Source: Clostridiales bacterium (GTDB lineage: Bacteria > Bacillota > Clostridia > Oscillospirales > Oscillospiraceae). From it: a DNA stretch of 32,247 nucleotides. The translations under genes were made by a program, and so were the position numbers. The notes beneath the pieces were generated by a model, which worked only from the letters and a program-made list of their open reading frames with translations, did not search any database and had not been told where the DNA came from. The DNA lies in the NCBI GenBank assembly GCA_012728025.1, contig JAAYFX010000202.1:1-32247 (forward strand), read 5' to 3'. This document shows, one piece after another, positions 24,504-32,247 of the stretch; within the stretch, counting starts at the first letter, position 1; each line of letters begins with the position of its first letter.

Positions 24504-25592
24504 TTACTGAAGATAGCTGGAACCGCTTAAGGATTGCCCCCCGTCAAGAAGTCCTGCCTGATTTTGCAGAACGGTGCCGTTAAAGTCAAGGTAGGTGAAA
24601 GAGTCAAGGCTGCTGTCTCTGCCGAAGAAAACAATTCGGCAGCGGCTTCTTATGGGCTTAAACTGGTTTATAAAAAACTCAAGACAGGTGCGCAGTCTCT
24701 CGTCTGCCTCTCGGTTTATGAGAATGGAAAAATCATAGGGGGAGCTGCCGTACATATTGGAGTCCTCCTGCTGTTTTGTAAGAAGGTTTCTCTCAACGAT
24801 GTAAAACGGCTCGTCGATAAAAAGCTTTATAACAAGCTCGATGGCGCTTTTTGTGCCCTTTGCCGCCAAAAGTTTTGGAGCGGCCTTCACAACACGGCGC
24901 AGACTGTCCTCATCTGTAAGGCTGCCCTCGGTTTCAATGCCCAGCCATGAGCAGAAAAGCCTTAAAGCGGGAACCGAGGCATAGTCTGGGTCAAGGTAAG
25001 AGGGAAGTTTATCAACAGTTTCCTGAAGTTCATAGTAAAGGCTTGAAAAGACTGACATATAGCGGCTGAAAAAGTCATTTTCCGCCCTGTATACAGCGGG
25101 GAAGGTTTTCGTAAAATTGTCCACTGGGTTGAAAACAGCAAGGTCGGAAATGCTGGCATTTTTGCCCCCTTCCAGACTAAGCCAAAGGTAAAGGTAGCGT
25201 CCGGAAATACCATTAAGCAAAACGTCTTTTGCTCCGTTTGCTTCAAGACCGCCGGCCATGGAGAAAAAGCGCTCTTTAATATCCGCCGTAATATCGGGGT
25301 CTAAAAGAAAATCGTCAATTTTTGTTAAGGTTCCGCTGCGGATAAAAACGGGGTCATCCGAGGCCATTGCCCGCAGGGTAAGGGCCATGTCGCCCTCTGA
25401 CTGAAGTTTAAAGGACAGCCTGCCCCAGTTAAGGCCATTTTCCGCCCCGTCCAGCCCGCCAAGGAAAATATGGCGGACGGAAACCCTGCCGGAGGCCACA
25501 AGGCTGCCCTCCTCCGTAAGGTCAAAGCCCCGCATCAGACTTCGTGAGAGACGGTTTTTCCCAAAGCTGTATTTTTTTATTATACCAGACAT
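24504..25592 (-). CDS. P2 gpI-like baseplate/tail protein
   Basis: The 362-aa protein has a variable N-terminal half and a C-terminal Tail_P2_I-like region (about 180-330). That region contains LPSYLDPDYASVPALRLFCSWLG, then RRVVKAAPKLLAAKGTKSAIELVIKLF, the signature of the small wedge protein found beside baseplate-J proteins in phage-tail-like systems (TIGR02242-type). It would join the baseplate wedge to fibres or periphery. It is last in the baseplate order and is separated from the J-like gene by 71 bases that contain an imperfect hairpin. A GGTGG site precedes the start. No tail-fibre gene follows it here. Confidence 0.82.
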   Translation of the reverse strand: MSGIIKKYSFGKNRLSRSLMRGFDLTEEGSLVASGRVSVRHIFLGGLDGAENGLNWGRLSFKLQSEGDMALTLRAMASDDPVFIRSGTLTKIDDFLLDPDITADIKERFFSMAGGLEANGAKDVLLNGISGRYLYLWLSLEGGKNASISDLAVFNPVDNFTKTFPAVYRAENDFFSRYMSVFSSLYYELQETVDKLPSYLDPDYASVPALRLFCSWLGIETEGSLTDEDSLRRVVKAAPKLLAAKGTKSAIELVIKLFIDEPFYIVERNLLTKQQEDSNMYGSSPYDFSILINREADERLRTCLEFFINQFKPIRSRCRIVFFGRDSSLDSFTYLDFNGTVLQNQAGLLDGGQSLSGSSYLQ

Positions 25593-25622
25593 AACACACC
25601 ACCTTAAAAGGAGCCGGCGCTA

Positions 25623-25669
25623 AAAAGGTTTCTTGCGGCATTTGTGGTTGCTGCAAGGCCTTTTTATCT
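25623..25669 (-). other. Imperfect inverted repeat inside the baseplate operon
   Basis: On the minus strand AAAAAGG..TTGC.G is followed about 11 bases later by C.GCAA....CCTTTTT. This is an interrupted stem with a T-run, placed between the J-like and gpI-like genes. It could weaken transcription or mark an RNA processing point, but the stem is broken and the call is weak. Confidence 0.3.
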
Positions 25670-27790
25670 GTTTTTTGAAACGAGATTTGAAAGTTCCAGA
25701 TTAATTTCCCCTGGATAGCAAAGGGCATTGTCGGCAAGCTTAAAGTCCGAGGACACCACTGTGAGGTTTTGCCTGTCCTCAGGCTTAAGCCGCAGAGAAT
25801 CCACCCGCAAAACACAGGGCAGGCGGCTTAAAGCACCATAAATTTCGCCGAAGCGAACCCAGCTTCCAAAGGGAACATCACTTGTTTCGTAATCTAAAAG
25901 GCTTTGAAGAAGATTTATAATCTCCTCTCTGGCCTTTTCAAAATGCGGCTTTACAAAGATTTTTGCGTCAAGGTCAATGCGGACATAACGGGGGGAAATA
26001 AGCTCGATTCTGGTGGTTAGCATACGTCGTTTTTCCATATGGGCGGAAAGCTGCCTTATATATAAAGGCGAAAGCTCCGGCCGCCGCTTATCAGTATAAG
26101 GCTTTACAACGAGCTTTACAAGGTTTTCCTTGGGGAAAACCACAGCTTTCACCTTATGTATGCACAGGCCTGAGGCGGATTTCGCCAAGGCTTCATAATC
26201 TGCCGCCGTAACAGCAGAGCCAGAGCCACGCATATCAGAGGTAAAGCGCAGGCGAAGCTGCTCTGCCGTTTCAAAACTTTGGCCGCCGAAACCATTGGAG
26301 GGCACAAAAAACTCTCTTATAGTTTCCGTTCCGTCATAGCCGCCCAAAAGCTGGAGAACAGCGCCGGAGCGCAGATTTCCCGCCTGACCATGAGTTGTAA
26401 CGCATTGAGCAAGAAAAAGGCTGCAAATTCCATCATAAGTAGGTCTGCGGATTAAAATTTTTCCCTCCTCGGATAAGACGGAATAGCAAATTTCGTCTTT
26501 GTCCTCACTGTCAGGGCGAACAAGGCGAAAACGGGGGGCTTCCCCCTCCTCGTGGGAGGGCAGCTGAACCAAAAGGGCAAGCTCCTGAGGCACCAAGCCG
26601 GAGACATGCTCCAGACTTATTTCCTGATTGTCATAGCCGTAAACAGGACCTAAAGCCCTGTGGTGAAGCATTTCATTATCATAACAGCAAATGAGGACAG
26701 AATCCTCACTGGCAAAGGGAGCAAAGCCGAAACGCTCCAAATCAAAGTTTATTTGCACCCCGTCTTCCAAAATCGAAAGGGTATAAAACCTGCCGCCGCC
26801 TCTGAACCTTTCCGGAGCCTCGGCATAGGGGAGATAGTCACCGCCTTGCTCCTCACGGCAGTATACAAAAATATTACCAAGGGCGGCAAGACTGCTGCAA
26901 AGGGAAACACTGTCATCACCGAAAAGGGAAAAAACAGCGGCGCTGGTAGTTTGCTGGAACATGGGAAAAAGATTTCCTGAAAGAGACTTAAGCCGAGGGG
27001 GTACGTCATATTCATGGGAAATAAGACGGCAGCGGATAGCAGGGCCGTAGACGTCGGTTTCGGGAAACAGGGCGGCAGGGGCGCTGCCAAAGCGCAGACG
27101 AATTTCCCCATCTGTGAGGAAACAGCAGGTACCATCGTAAAAGTCCATGTCTTGCCAGCCGTTCTCGGTGTAGTACTGCCAGCTTATTTCGGAAAACTTC
27201 GGGTCGGTTCCATCTCCTGAAAATGGAGCACGGTTTTCGTCCCCTGAAACCTGCGCCCAGAAAACAAGCTCGGACTCTGGCTTAGGCTCTGTGTCAAGGA
27301 TGCAATAAAGGGCGTTTTGCACATCAGGCTCGTCGCCGAAAATAGTGGCGGCAGAGGAACTTTTTGTGCTTACAAGCCTTGTAATCTCTCTGTAATCACC
27401 GGTTTTTCCAGTGTATACGGCCTTTAAAAACCATGGGTTTGTGCTTATGGCAGCCTTAGTTTCAAAGCTTAAAGAGCCAGCCTTGAGACGGTAGTGAGCC
27501 GGCAGGGAAAGGCTTTCACCTAGAGGATTTTGCACAAGAATGCAGGCAGGGCAGTTTTCCTTGGCGCTATATCCGGCAAGGGACAAAAGCCTGCGGCGAA
27601 TAGCGTCGCTTACTGTGGAAATGCTCTCTTGCTGAAGAACGTTAAAGGCCGTTAGGTTCTGGAGCATTGTTATACCTGGGTCAGAGACGTTAAAGTTCGT
27701 CCACTCATCCGTATAAAGGGGTATTTGCGCCAGAGCCTCGGCAAGAAGCTCCTCATAGCTTTTATCGTTTAGATTTATGCTGCTAAGCAT
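25664..27790 (-). CDS. Baseplate J-like protein (smaller paralogue)
   Basis: The 708-aa protein has the putative baseplate assembly protein pattern (TIGR02243/gpJ-like). N-terminal LLAEALAQIPLYTDEWTNFNVSDPGITMLQNLTAFN is the hallmark of CIS J-like proteins. The C-terminal half holds the gpJ core: FFVPSNGFGGQSFETAEQLR, AVTAADYEALAKSASGLCIHKVKAV and DVPFGSWVRFGEIYGAL. Two such proteins usually form the wedge heterodimer, and the larger one is encoded directly upstream (start 27790, 17 bases after that stop). The start has a GGGGAGG site. Confidence 0.88.
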   Translation of the reverse strand: MLSSINLNDKSYEELLAEALAQIPLYTDEWTNFNVSDPGITMLQNLTAFNVLQQESISTVSDAIRRRLLSLAGYSAKENCPACILVQNPLGESLSLPAHYRLKAGSLSFETKAAISTNPWFLKAVYTGKTGDYREITRLVSTKSSSAATIFGDEPDVQNALYCILDTEPKPESELVFWAQVSGDENRAPFSGDGTDPKFSEISWQYYTENGWQDMDFYDGTCCFLTDGEIRLRFGSAPAALFPETDVYGPAIRCRLISHEYDVPPRLKSLSGNLFPMFQQTTSAAVFSLFGDDSVSLCSSLAALGNIFVYCREEQGGDYLPYAEAPERFRGGGRFYTLSILEDGVQINFDLERFGFAPFASEDSVLICCYDNEMLHHRALGPVYGYDNQEISLEHVSGLVPQELALLVQLPSHEEGEAPRFRLVRPDSEDKDEICYSVLSEEGKILIRRPTYDGICSLFLAQCVTTHGQAGNLRSGAVLQLLGGYDGTETIREFFVPSNGFGGQSFETAEQLRLRFTSDMRGSGSAVTAADYEALAKSASGLCIHKVKAVVFPKENLVKLVVKPYTDKRRPELSPLYIRQLSAHMEKRRMLTTRIELISPRYVRIDLDAKIFVKPHFEKAREEIINLLQSLLDYETSDVPFGSWVRFGEIYGALSRLPCVLRVDSLRLKPEDRQNLTVVSSDFKLADNALCYPGEINLELSNLVSKNR

Positions 27791-27807
27791 AGGCTAACCT
27801 CCCCATA

Positions 27808-30800
27808 TCAGTGGTTATCCAGCTCCATAAAAACACGGTGTTCTCCGTTTATCGCAATGGAAAAGGGGTTTTTAGGCAGATGGTCGAGAGCGGTTTCGTG
27901 GGCGCCGCTTTCATCTATATAGCGGGCGGTGACAATAAATTTTGTTATGCGGCCTTCAAAGCGAAGAGAATGAAGCATTTGCCGAAGCTGGGTATCCGTT
28001 GGCAAAACTCCCATCTCCCAGCCCTCACGCCCCTCTCGGGCAAGGGGGTCTAAAAAATCTCTTATGCTGTCGAGGATAAGGTTTTGCGCCTCAAAGGAGT
28101 GGGAGGCATTTTCCACCTGTATCCAAACGTCCACAGAAACCCGTACATAAGACGGCTCGCAAAGGTTCATGTCCTCCGGCGAAACTGTGGCTTCACAGCG
28201 GGACAAAAGCCTTGCCTTCAAGCCATCGTGAAGCCCTGTGAAGGAGTGGGCCCCGTCGGAATAGTCGCAGAGCATAACGGCAATGGTGATGGTGCCGGTG
28301 GATTGCTTGCCCCAAATATCAAGGCCGGAAATACAGGCAACTTTTTCAATGGCGTCGGAATAGGAGAGGACTTCCCGCACAAAATCCAACTCGCTGACAA
28401 GGCGGTTTCTGCCGCAGACTATGGAGGCTGCCCTGTTTTGAGCGCTCATTACAGACTCAAGGTCACTGCCGCCATAGGTGGCTATGGGGTTGTAAACTTC
28501 CCCAAGGAAAAGCCCGCCTTCAAAAACAGCGCTTACAGCCTCGGCAGGAAGATTGCCTGCCTGACCATCACAGCAAAGGGCAGAAACAGTGAAGGCGGCT
28601 CCGCTTTGGGCAGGGGGAATCATAACGTGGACGCCATCTCCGAATATAATCGTGCTTTCTGCTCGGTCTATTATGTAGTGCCTGTCGCTGGGGCGGGAAA
28701 CATCAAAGCTTTCAACCTCTTCCCAAAGGACGAAGAATGAGGTGATGTTCCCAAGAAAATCATAGATAATCCGCACCTTATCAGGCATTTGCCTTGCCAT
28801 TTGCTCCATGGCGGCAGGGGAGTGCAGGGGCATTTCGCTTACATAGACCTTTGCCTTATACACGTTTTTAGCCGCAAGGGGAAAAGCCATGTTGGGAGAG
28901 CTGACATCTATAAAAAAGTCTTCCTCGGGCAGGGTTTCCCTGTTTATTATATCAACGGCGTTCATAAGAAGCCGCTTTATAAGAGGGCGAAAACGACTGC
29001 GCTTTGGGGAAGGGCCGCTGGTATCTGTTAGGCGAAGCCAGAAATGGGAAACTCCTTCCACAGGAAAGGCGGCAAAGTCGTTAGGGGGCAAAACAAGGAC
29101 GGTTCCCGAGCGGGCAAGTCCCCTTGTGCCATCTATGACCTTAAGGGGTTTAAAGCCGCTTATGGTGGAGTATTCAAAGGTTAAAGGAGAGGTGCTTGGC
29201 AAAACGCTTTCTGCCGTATCAAAAAGAAAGCTTACAGGGGCGCCCTTCGGCTTTTCATCAAGACCCATATAAACGGCATCACAGCCATAGGGCAGGGGAG
29301 AAAAGACAGGAAAGTCCTTCCTTGATAAAACCTTGTCTGTATGGTTTCTTTTTATGGTGCCGCAAACGGTTTCAAGCCTTTGTGGCAGCTTCCACTCACC
29401 CTCATAGCTGCATTTTATGCGCAGGTCTGAAATAACTGGCATGGTGTGTATGCAGGGCTGAAGATAGCAGTTATCCGCTTGCAGAATACGCATACGAAGC
29501 ATACGGGCGGAAAAACCGCCGTTTGTAATAGGCTGCCAATCATCGGGGCAGACAAAGTCTATGTTAAATGTGCCTTCAAAGCCGCCGTCAAAAAGAGAGG
29601 AAAGCTCGCTTTTAAGGGCAAGGTTTTTCCAACCGATGCCGTTATAGTATTCGAAAGATACTTTTTCGGGACAGGTATCCGCTGTGTCAAACAAAATGGC
29701 ACGAGGCTTGCGCTTTATAACCTTAAGCTCTGCCTCCTCCTGTTTGGGAGTGAAGGTAACAAGCTTTTGCTGACTTGACAGATGAAAACTAAGGCTTATA
29801 TCGGCTCCCTGTTGGGAAAACAGCCTATCGTCGCCTATATAGCACTCGTCGTAAAGGGAAGCCGTTTCGCCAAAGGGTAAAAACTTATCCACCGGCTGTT
29901 CGTCGCTGTTGTGCATAACAAAAGCGGGGGGAGTTTCGTCACAAAGGGTGCAAAGGCGGATTTCTGATAAAATTATATCATCCTGAGGGGCAGTTTTCTT
30001 TTCTATGCACAAAACATAGCCGCCGTCATCCAAAAACTTGCTTTCAGTATTATGGGACAGGCTTAAAGCCCCGTCTTCAAGGGAAACGCTGTCAGGTGAA
30101 ATAAAGCCGTTTTCGCCGTATAGCAAAAGCTTATATTCTTTGGGATTTGCAAAGTCTTCCGCAAGATTTTTGCCATCCTTAGACAGGGCTTTTATGCGTA
30201 TGCTCATGCCCTGACCTGCCCGAAGGATACTGCTGTGGTATATGAGGACGGCATTTTTTTCTATGCCCTCGCCGTCAAAGTCAAAGAGAGAAAAGGGAGC
30301 AGGGGTATAGGAAATTTCCTCAAGGGGGGCTTCTTCTTCGAAAGCTTCCATGACAGAAAGCAGTCTTGCAGGCCGAGGCCCATTCATAATGGGGATAATT
30401 TTACCCAGACGGGGGGAGATTGCCACAAGGTCACGAAGCCTTGCGCCGGTGATGTAAATATCACTTAAGGTTTCAAAAATTATGCTCTCGCCGTTTTTTC
30501 CCTCGCCTAAAAGCTTTGCGCCGGAGGCAAGGGCAACCCCCTCAACAGTATCCGAGGCAAGTTGCAAAACGGCAATGCCACGGGCAGGTACGGCAGGCAA
30601 AAGGTTAACTCCCACAAGGTTTGCAAACTCTGTGTGGTATTTGCCATAGAGCCTGTTTAGCCTTCCTATGTTGTCCGCCATTTGGTTTATGAAAATAAGA
30701 GCCAAGGCAGTGCCGGCATCGGGGTTTTCAGGGTCAAAGCGCCACTCGGGCACGAAGGATGCGGAAAGCTCGGCAAAGCGCTCCCGCAGTTGGCCGACTC

Positions 30801-30837
30801 CACGGGGGTCAATAAGGGGGCCTTTAGAATGTTTCAT
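27808..30837 (-). CDS. Large baseplate J-like protein (Afp11-like)
   Basis: The start at 30837 is chosen because GGGAGGAG lies 7 bases upstream, and the ATG overlaps the end of the gp25 gene; an in-frame ATG at 30861 would add eight residues inside gp25. The 1009-aa product begins with the J-like ELSASFVPEWRFDPENPDAGTALALIFINQMADN pattern. It has a long variable middle and a C-terminal gpJ core (TYGGSDLESVMSAQNRAASIV, VSELDFVREVLSYSDAIEKVACI). Length and order match the large wedge protein of extracellular and phage-tail-like contractile systems. Codon use and overlaps agree with one operon, 32143 to 24504. Confidence 0.88.
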   Translation of the reverse strand: MKHSKGPLIDPRGVGQLRERFAELSASFVPEWRFDPENPDAGTALALIFINQMADNIGRLNRLYGKYHTEFANLVGVNLLPAVPARGIAVLQLASDTVEGVALASGAKLLGEGKNGESIIFETLSDIYITGARLRDLVAISPRLGKIIPIMNGPRPARLLSVMEAFEEEAPLEEISYTPAPFSLFDFDGEGIEKNAVLIYHSSILRAGQGMSIRIKALSKDGKNLAEDFANPKEYKLLLYGENGFISPDSVSLEDGALSLSHNTESKFLDDGGYVLCIEKKTAPQDDIILSEIRLCTLCDETPPAFVMHNSDEQPVDKFLPFGETASLYDECYIGDDRLFSQQGADISLSFHLSSQQKLVTFTPKQEEAELKVIKRKPRAILFDTADTCPEKVSFEYYNGIGWKNLALKSELSSLFDGGFEGTFNIDFVCPDDWQPITNGGFSARMLRMRILQADNCYLQPCIHTMPVISDLRIKCSYEGEWKLPQRLETVCGTIKRNHTDKVLSRKDFPVFSPLPYGCDAVYMGLDEKPKGAPVSFLFDTAESVLPSTSPLTFEYSTISGFKPLKVIDGTRGLARSGTVLVLPPNDFAAFPVEGVSHFWLRLTDTSGPSPKRSRFRPLIKRLLMNAVDIINRETLPEEDFFIDVSSPNMAFPLAAKNVYKAKVYVSEMPLHSPAAMEQMARQMPDKVRIIYDFLGNITSFFVLWEEVESFDVSRPSDRHYIIDRAESTIIFGDGVHVMIPPAQSGAAFTVSALCCDGQAGNLPAEAVSAVFEGGLFLGEVYNPIATYGGSDLESVMSAQNRAASIVCGRNRLVSELDFVREVLSYSDAIEKVACISGLDIWGKQSTGTITIAVMLCDYSDGAHSFTGLHDGLKARLLSRCEATVSPEDMNLCEPSYVRVSVDVWIQVENASHSFEAQNLILDSIRDFLDPLAREGREGWEMGVLPTDTQLRQMLHSLRFEGRITKFIVTARYIDESGAHETALDHLPKNPFSIAINGEHRVFMELDNH

Positions 30838-31243
30838 CTGCCTGCTCCTCCCTTGCCGCATTTAGATAAAAGGGAAACACCATATTGCCTTGGGCATTTG
30901 TTCCCGCAAGCATATAGTTTATAAGAATAATGAGACAGCCCTCTCTGGATTGGGCATCTATCTCTACATCCACATCAGAAACACGAGGTTCTTGAGAAAG
31001 TATAAGGCTTCTTATGTTATCCGACATTATGGAAAGGGTGGTGACAGAAACATCCATGAAGGTATAGTTCATAAGATTGCTGCCGAAAGACGGTTCCAGC
31101 CAGCGCTCGCCACGGTTTGTCATTAAAATAAGGTATATGGATTCCTTAACGCTTTGGCTGCCAAAGGACATGGCAAAGCGCCCCGTTCCAGAGTCTACAC
31201 GAGGGGGAAATTTTATTCCTGTTCCTAAAAAATCCTGCTGCAT
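30824..31243 (-). CDS. gp25-like baseplate wedge protein
   Basis: The 139-aa GPW/gp25 protein contains the family motif RGERWLEPSFGSNLMNY (the EPxFGs sheath-initiator motif, about residues 45-60) and the closing INYMLAGTNAQGNMVFPFYL. In contractile systems gp25 nucleates sheath polymerisation on the baseplate. Its stop overlaps the next start by 14 bases, so the two are translationally coupled. It follows the spike-protein gene by 78 bases. The gene is short, with no unusual insertions. Confidence 0.9.
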   Translation of the reverse strand: MQQDFLGTGIKFPPRVDSGTGRFAMSFGSQSVKESIYLILMTNRGERWLEPSFGSNLMNYTFMDVSVTTLSIMSDNIRSLILSQEPRVSDVDVEIDAQSREGCLIILINYMLAGTNAQGNMVFPFYLNAAREEQADETF

Positions 31244-31321
31244 ATTGGACTTCCTCCCTTATAAAAGAGGTGGTTTGCAAACTTCATATCAAAAAGCCTT
31301 GGACTATCTATGGCTTTATGT

Positions 31322-32143
31322 CTAGCCAATGGTGATAGGTGCACCGCCGATTTTAACAGCGCCGCTGCTTTCCGCCTTAAAGGCAGAGGTGGCCGACTGG
31401 GAGATGGTGCCCCCTTCAAGCTTTAACATACCGTCGGTTTTCATGGCAATTTGGTTGCCGGATTCCACAGCAAACTTGCCAGACTCTATTTTAACGGTTC
31501 CGCTGTCGCCGTTTAAAACAAGCTTCACCGAATCGCCCACCTGAATGCTCACTTTACTTTTGATTTTAATGGTGAGAGAGCCGGAGCCCTCCTCTGTTTT
31601 CATTTCAATGTAATCTTCGCCTTTTTTATCGGAAATGCGAATTTTTTTTGCCTCGTTATCCATAAGTATGGTGTGGGCCTTATCCGCCGTCTGGATGCAA
31701 ATTTTGTCTTTCAGCCCGTCTTTGTCATCGGGGGAGTCATCAAAGCTTATCATGCTGCCATGCTTTGTAACGATGCGCTTTGTGCGGTTGTTCTCATCTG
31801 TGGACTGGGTCAGAAACTTATCAGCATCTTTTGGAACACAGCCTATAACATAGGGCTTTTCTATGTTCCCGCCCTCGAAGGCCAAAAGAACTTGGTCGCC
31901 CACCTCAGGAAGAAAATAATGCCCCCATGATGAGCCGGAGGAGGGCATGGAAACCCTTGCCCATTGCAGCTCGTTTGCATCCTTATCCCTTGCGGGGATG
32001 GTGACGCAAATTCTTCCAGACATATCCTTGTCATAGTTTTTTGAAACAATGCCCAGCATGACTCCGGAAACTCTGGTGTCACCGGTTTCCGTTTTCGTCA
32101 CCTGACGTTCGCTTATCTCGTCTATAATATCGTAAAGAGCCAT
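31322..32143 (-). CDS. gp5/VgrG-like spike protein, OB-fold and beta-helix only
   Basis: The 273-aa protein has the gp5/VgrG OB-fold (about residues 23-115) with the signature WARVSMPSSGSSWGHYFLPEVGDQVLLAFEGGNIEKPYVIGCV. A repetitive beta-rich stretch (about 150-265, KIKSKVSIQVGDSVKLVLNGDS) likely forms the trimeric needle. The N-terminal gp27-like hub domain of full VgrG is absent, so the hub is probably a separate gene upstream, outside the window. The end, GGAPITIG, may cap the needle; no separate PAAR gene follows. The start has AAAGGAG 8 bases before it. Confidence 0.87.
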   Translation of the reverse strand: MALYDIIDEISERQVTKTETGDTRVSGVMLGIVSKNYDKDMSGRICVTIPARDKDANELQWARVSMPSSGSSWGHYFLPEVGDQVLLAFEGGNIEKPYVIGCVPKDADKFLTQSTDENNRTKRIVTKHGSMISFDDSPDDKDGLKDKICIQTADKAHTILMDNEAKKIRISDKKGEDYIEMKTEEGSGSLTIKIKSKVSIQVGDSVKLVLNGDSGTVKIESGKFAVESGNQIAMKTDGMLKLEGGTISQSATSAFKAESSGAVKIGGAPITIG

Positions 32144-32247
32144 ATAGTTTCTCCTTTGGTCAAAAAGCCTGTGGGATAAAGGACAAAGGCTTACAAAAGC
32201 TTAGGTTTTCATTTTGTTGGCACAGCCGGAAAGCCTTGTGCGAAAGC
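32144..32247 (-). other. Edge region, possible 3' end of upstream CIS gene
   Basis: These 104 bases lead into the spike gene on the minus strand. All three minus frames close before 32143 (the first two between about 32203 and 32211), so an upstream gene such as the gp27-like hub could end here. Too little is visible to choose a frame. Confidence 0.3.

Noticed and set aside
28084..28740. 218-aa plus-strand open frame
   Set aside because: Antisense to the large J-like gene; composition is that of a shadow frame.
24504..32143. Type VI secretion system
   Set aside because: No TssJLM membrane complex or ClpV; the ATPase is of the CIS type and the spike lacks the gp27 part. The host seems Gram-positive.
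24504..32143. Intact prophage
   Set aside because: No integrase, capsid, portal or terminase genes; two large J-like proteins and the AAA+ ATPase point to a CIS.

Overview
The window looks like a chromosomal segment of an anaerobic member of the Clostridia (Bacillota), probably a gut or sediment dweller of the Lachnospiraceae/Oscillospiraceae type. The evidence is a clostridial-style ethanolamine (eut) microcompartment operon, strong purine-rich ribosome binding sites, an AdoCbl riboswitch of Bacillota layout and SpoIIE/RsbW/RsbV-type partner-switching proteins. The species cannot be named from sequence alone. No rRNA, tRNA, CRISPR array, transposase or integrase was seen.

Positions 1-5099 (+) hold the distal end of the eut operon: the 3' end of eutJ, an ethanolamine-utilisation flavoprotein-like protein, the shell vertex protein EutN, a PduS-like Fe-S/SLBB corrinoid reductase, a PduT-like tandem-BMC shell protein with the Fe-S-ligand cysteine at position 38, the permease EutH and a short EutQ. 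Positions 5118-9815 (+) are a cobalamin salvage operon. A full AdoCbl riboswitch with a downstream terminator precedes two tandem CobU-like genes, a CobC-like phosphatase and a BtuFCD-type corrinoid importer. The two blocks fit together, because ethanolamine ammonia-lyase needs AdoCbl. A perfect 20-bp bidirectional terminator closes this half.

Positions 9951-15599 are a signalling block. A histidine kinase and a DUF2804-like gene run leftward. Divergently, an OmpR-type response regulator is co-transcribed with a large AAA+ ATPase and a 76-aa protein. The AAA+ protein, with a degenerate first and an intact second ATPase module, resembles the ATPase found in extracellular/phage-tail-like contractile injection systems (CIS). 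The divergent intergenic region contains a convincing extended -10 promoter and a roughly 220-nt leader with several hairpins.

Positions 15683-18058 (-) encode a 503-aa orphan protein followed by a GNAT protein; the orphan is a candidate CIS cargo. Positions 18370-23948 (+) encode a MATE transporter fused to an RsbW-like ATPase domain (with an apparent 1-nt frameshift near its start), a GNAT-fold-like protein, a membrane SpoIIE/RsbU phosphatase with an extracellular sensor and an RsbW-like kinase. A STAS (RsbV-like) protein faces them on the minus strand. No sigma factor is present.

Positions 24504-32143 (-) are the baseplate half of the CIS: a gp5/VgrG-like spike protein, gp25, two baseplate-J-like proteins and a P2 gpI-like protein. 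Sheath, tube and the gp27-like hub should lie beyond the right edge. The overall reading, which is inference, is a contractile injection locus flanked by, and probably controlled by, a two-component system and a partner-switching module.
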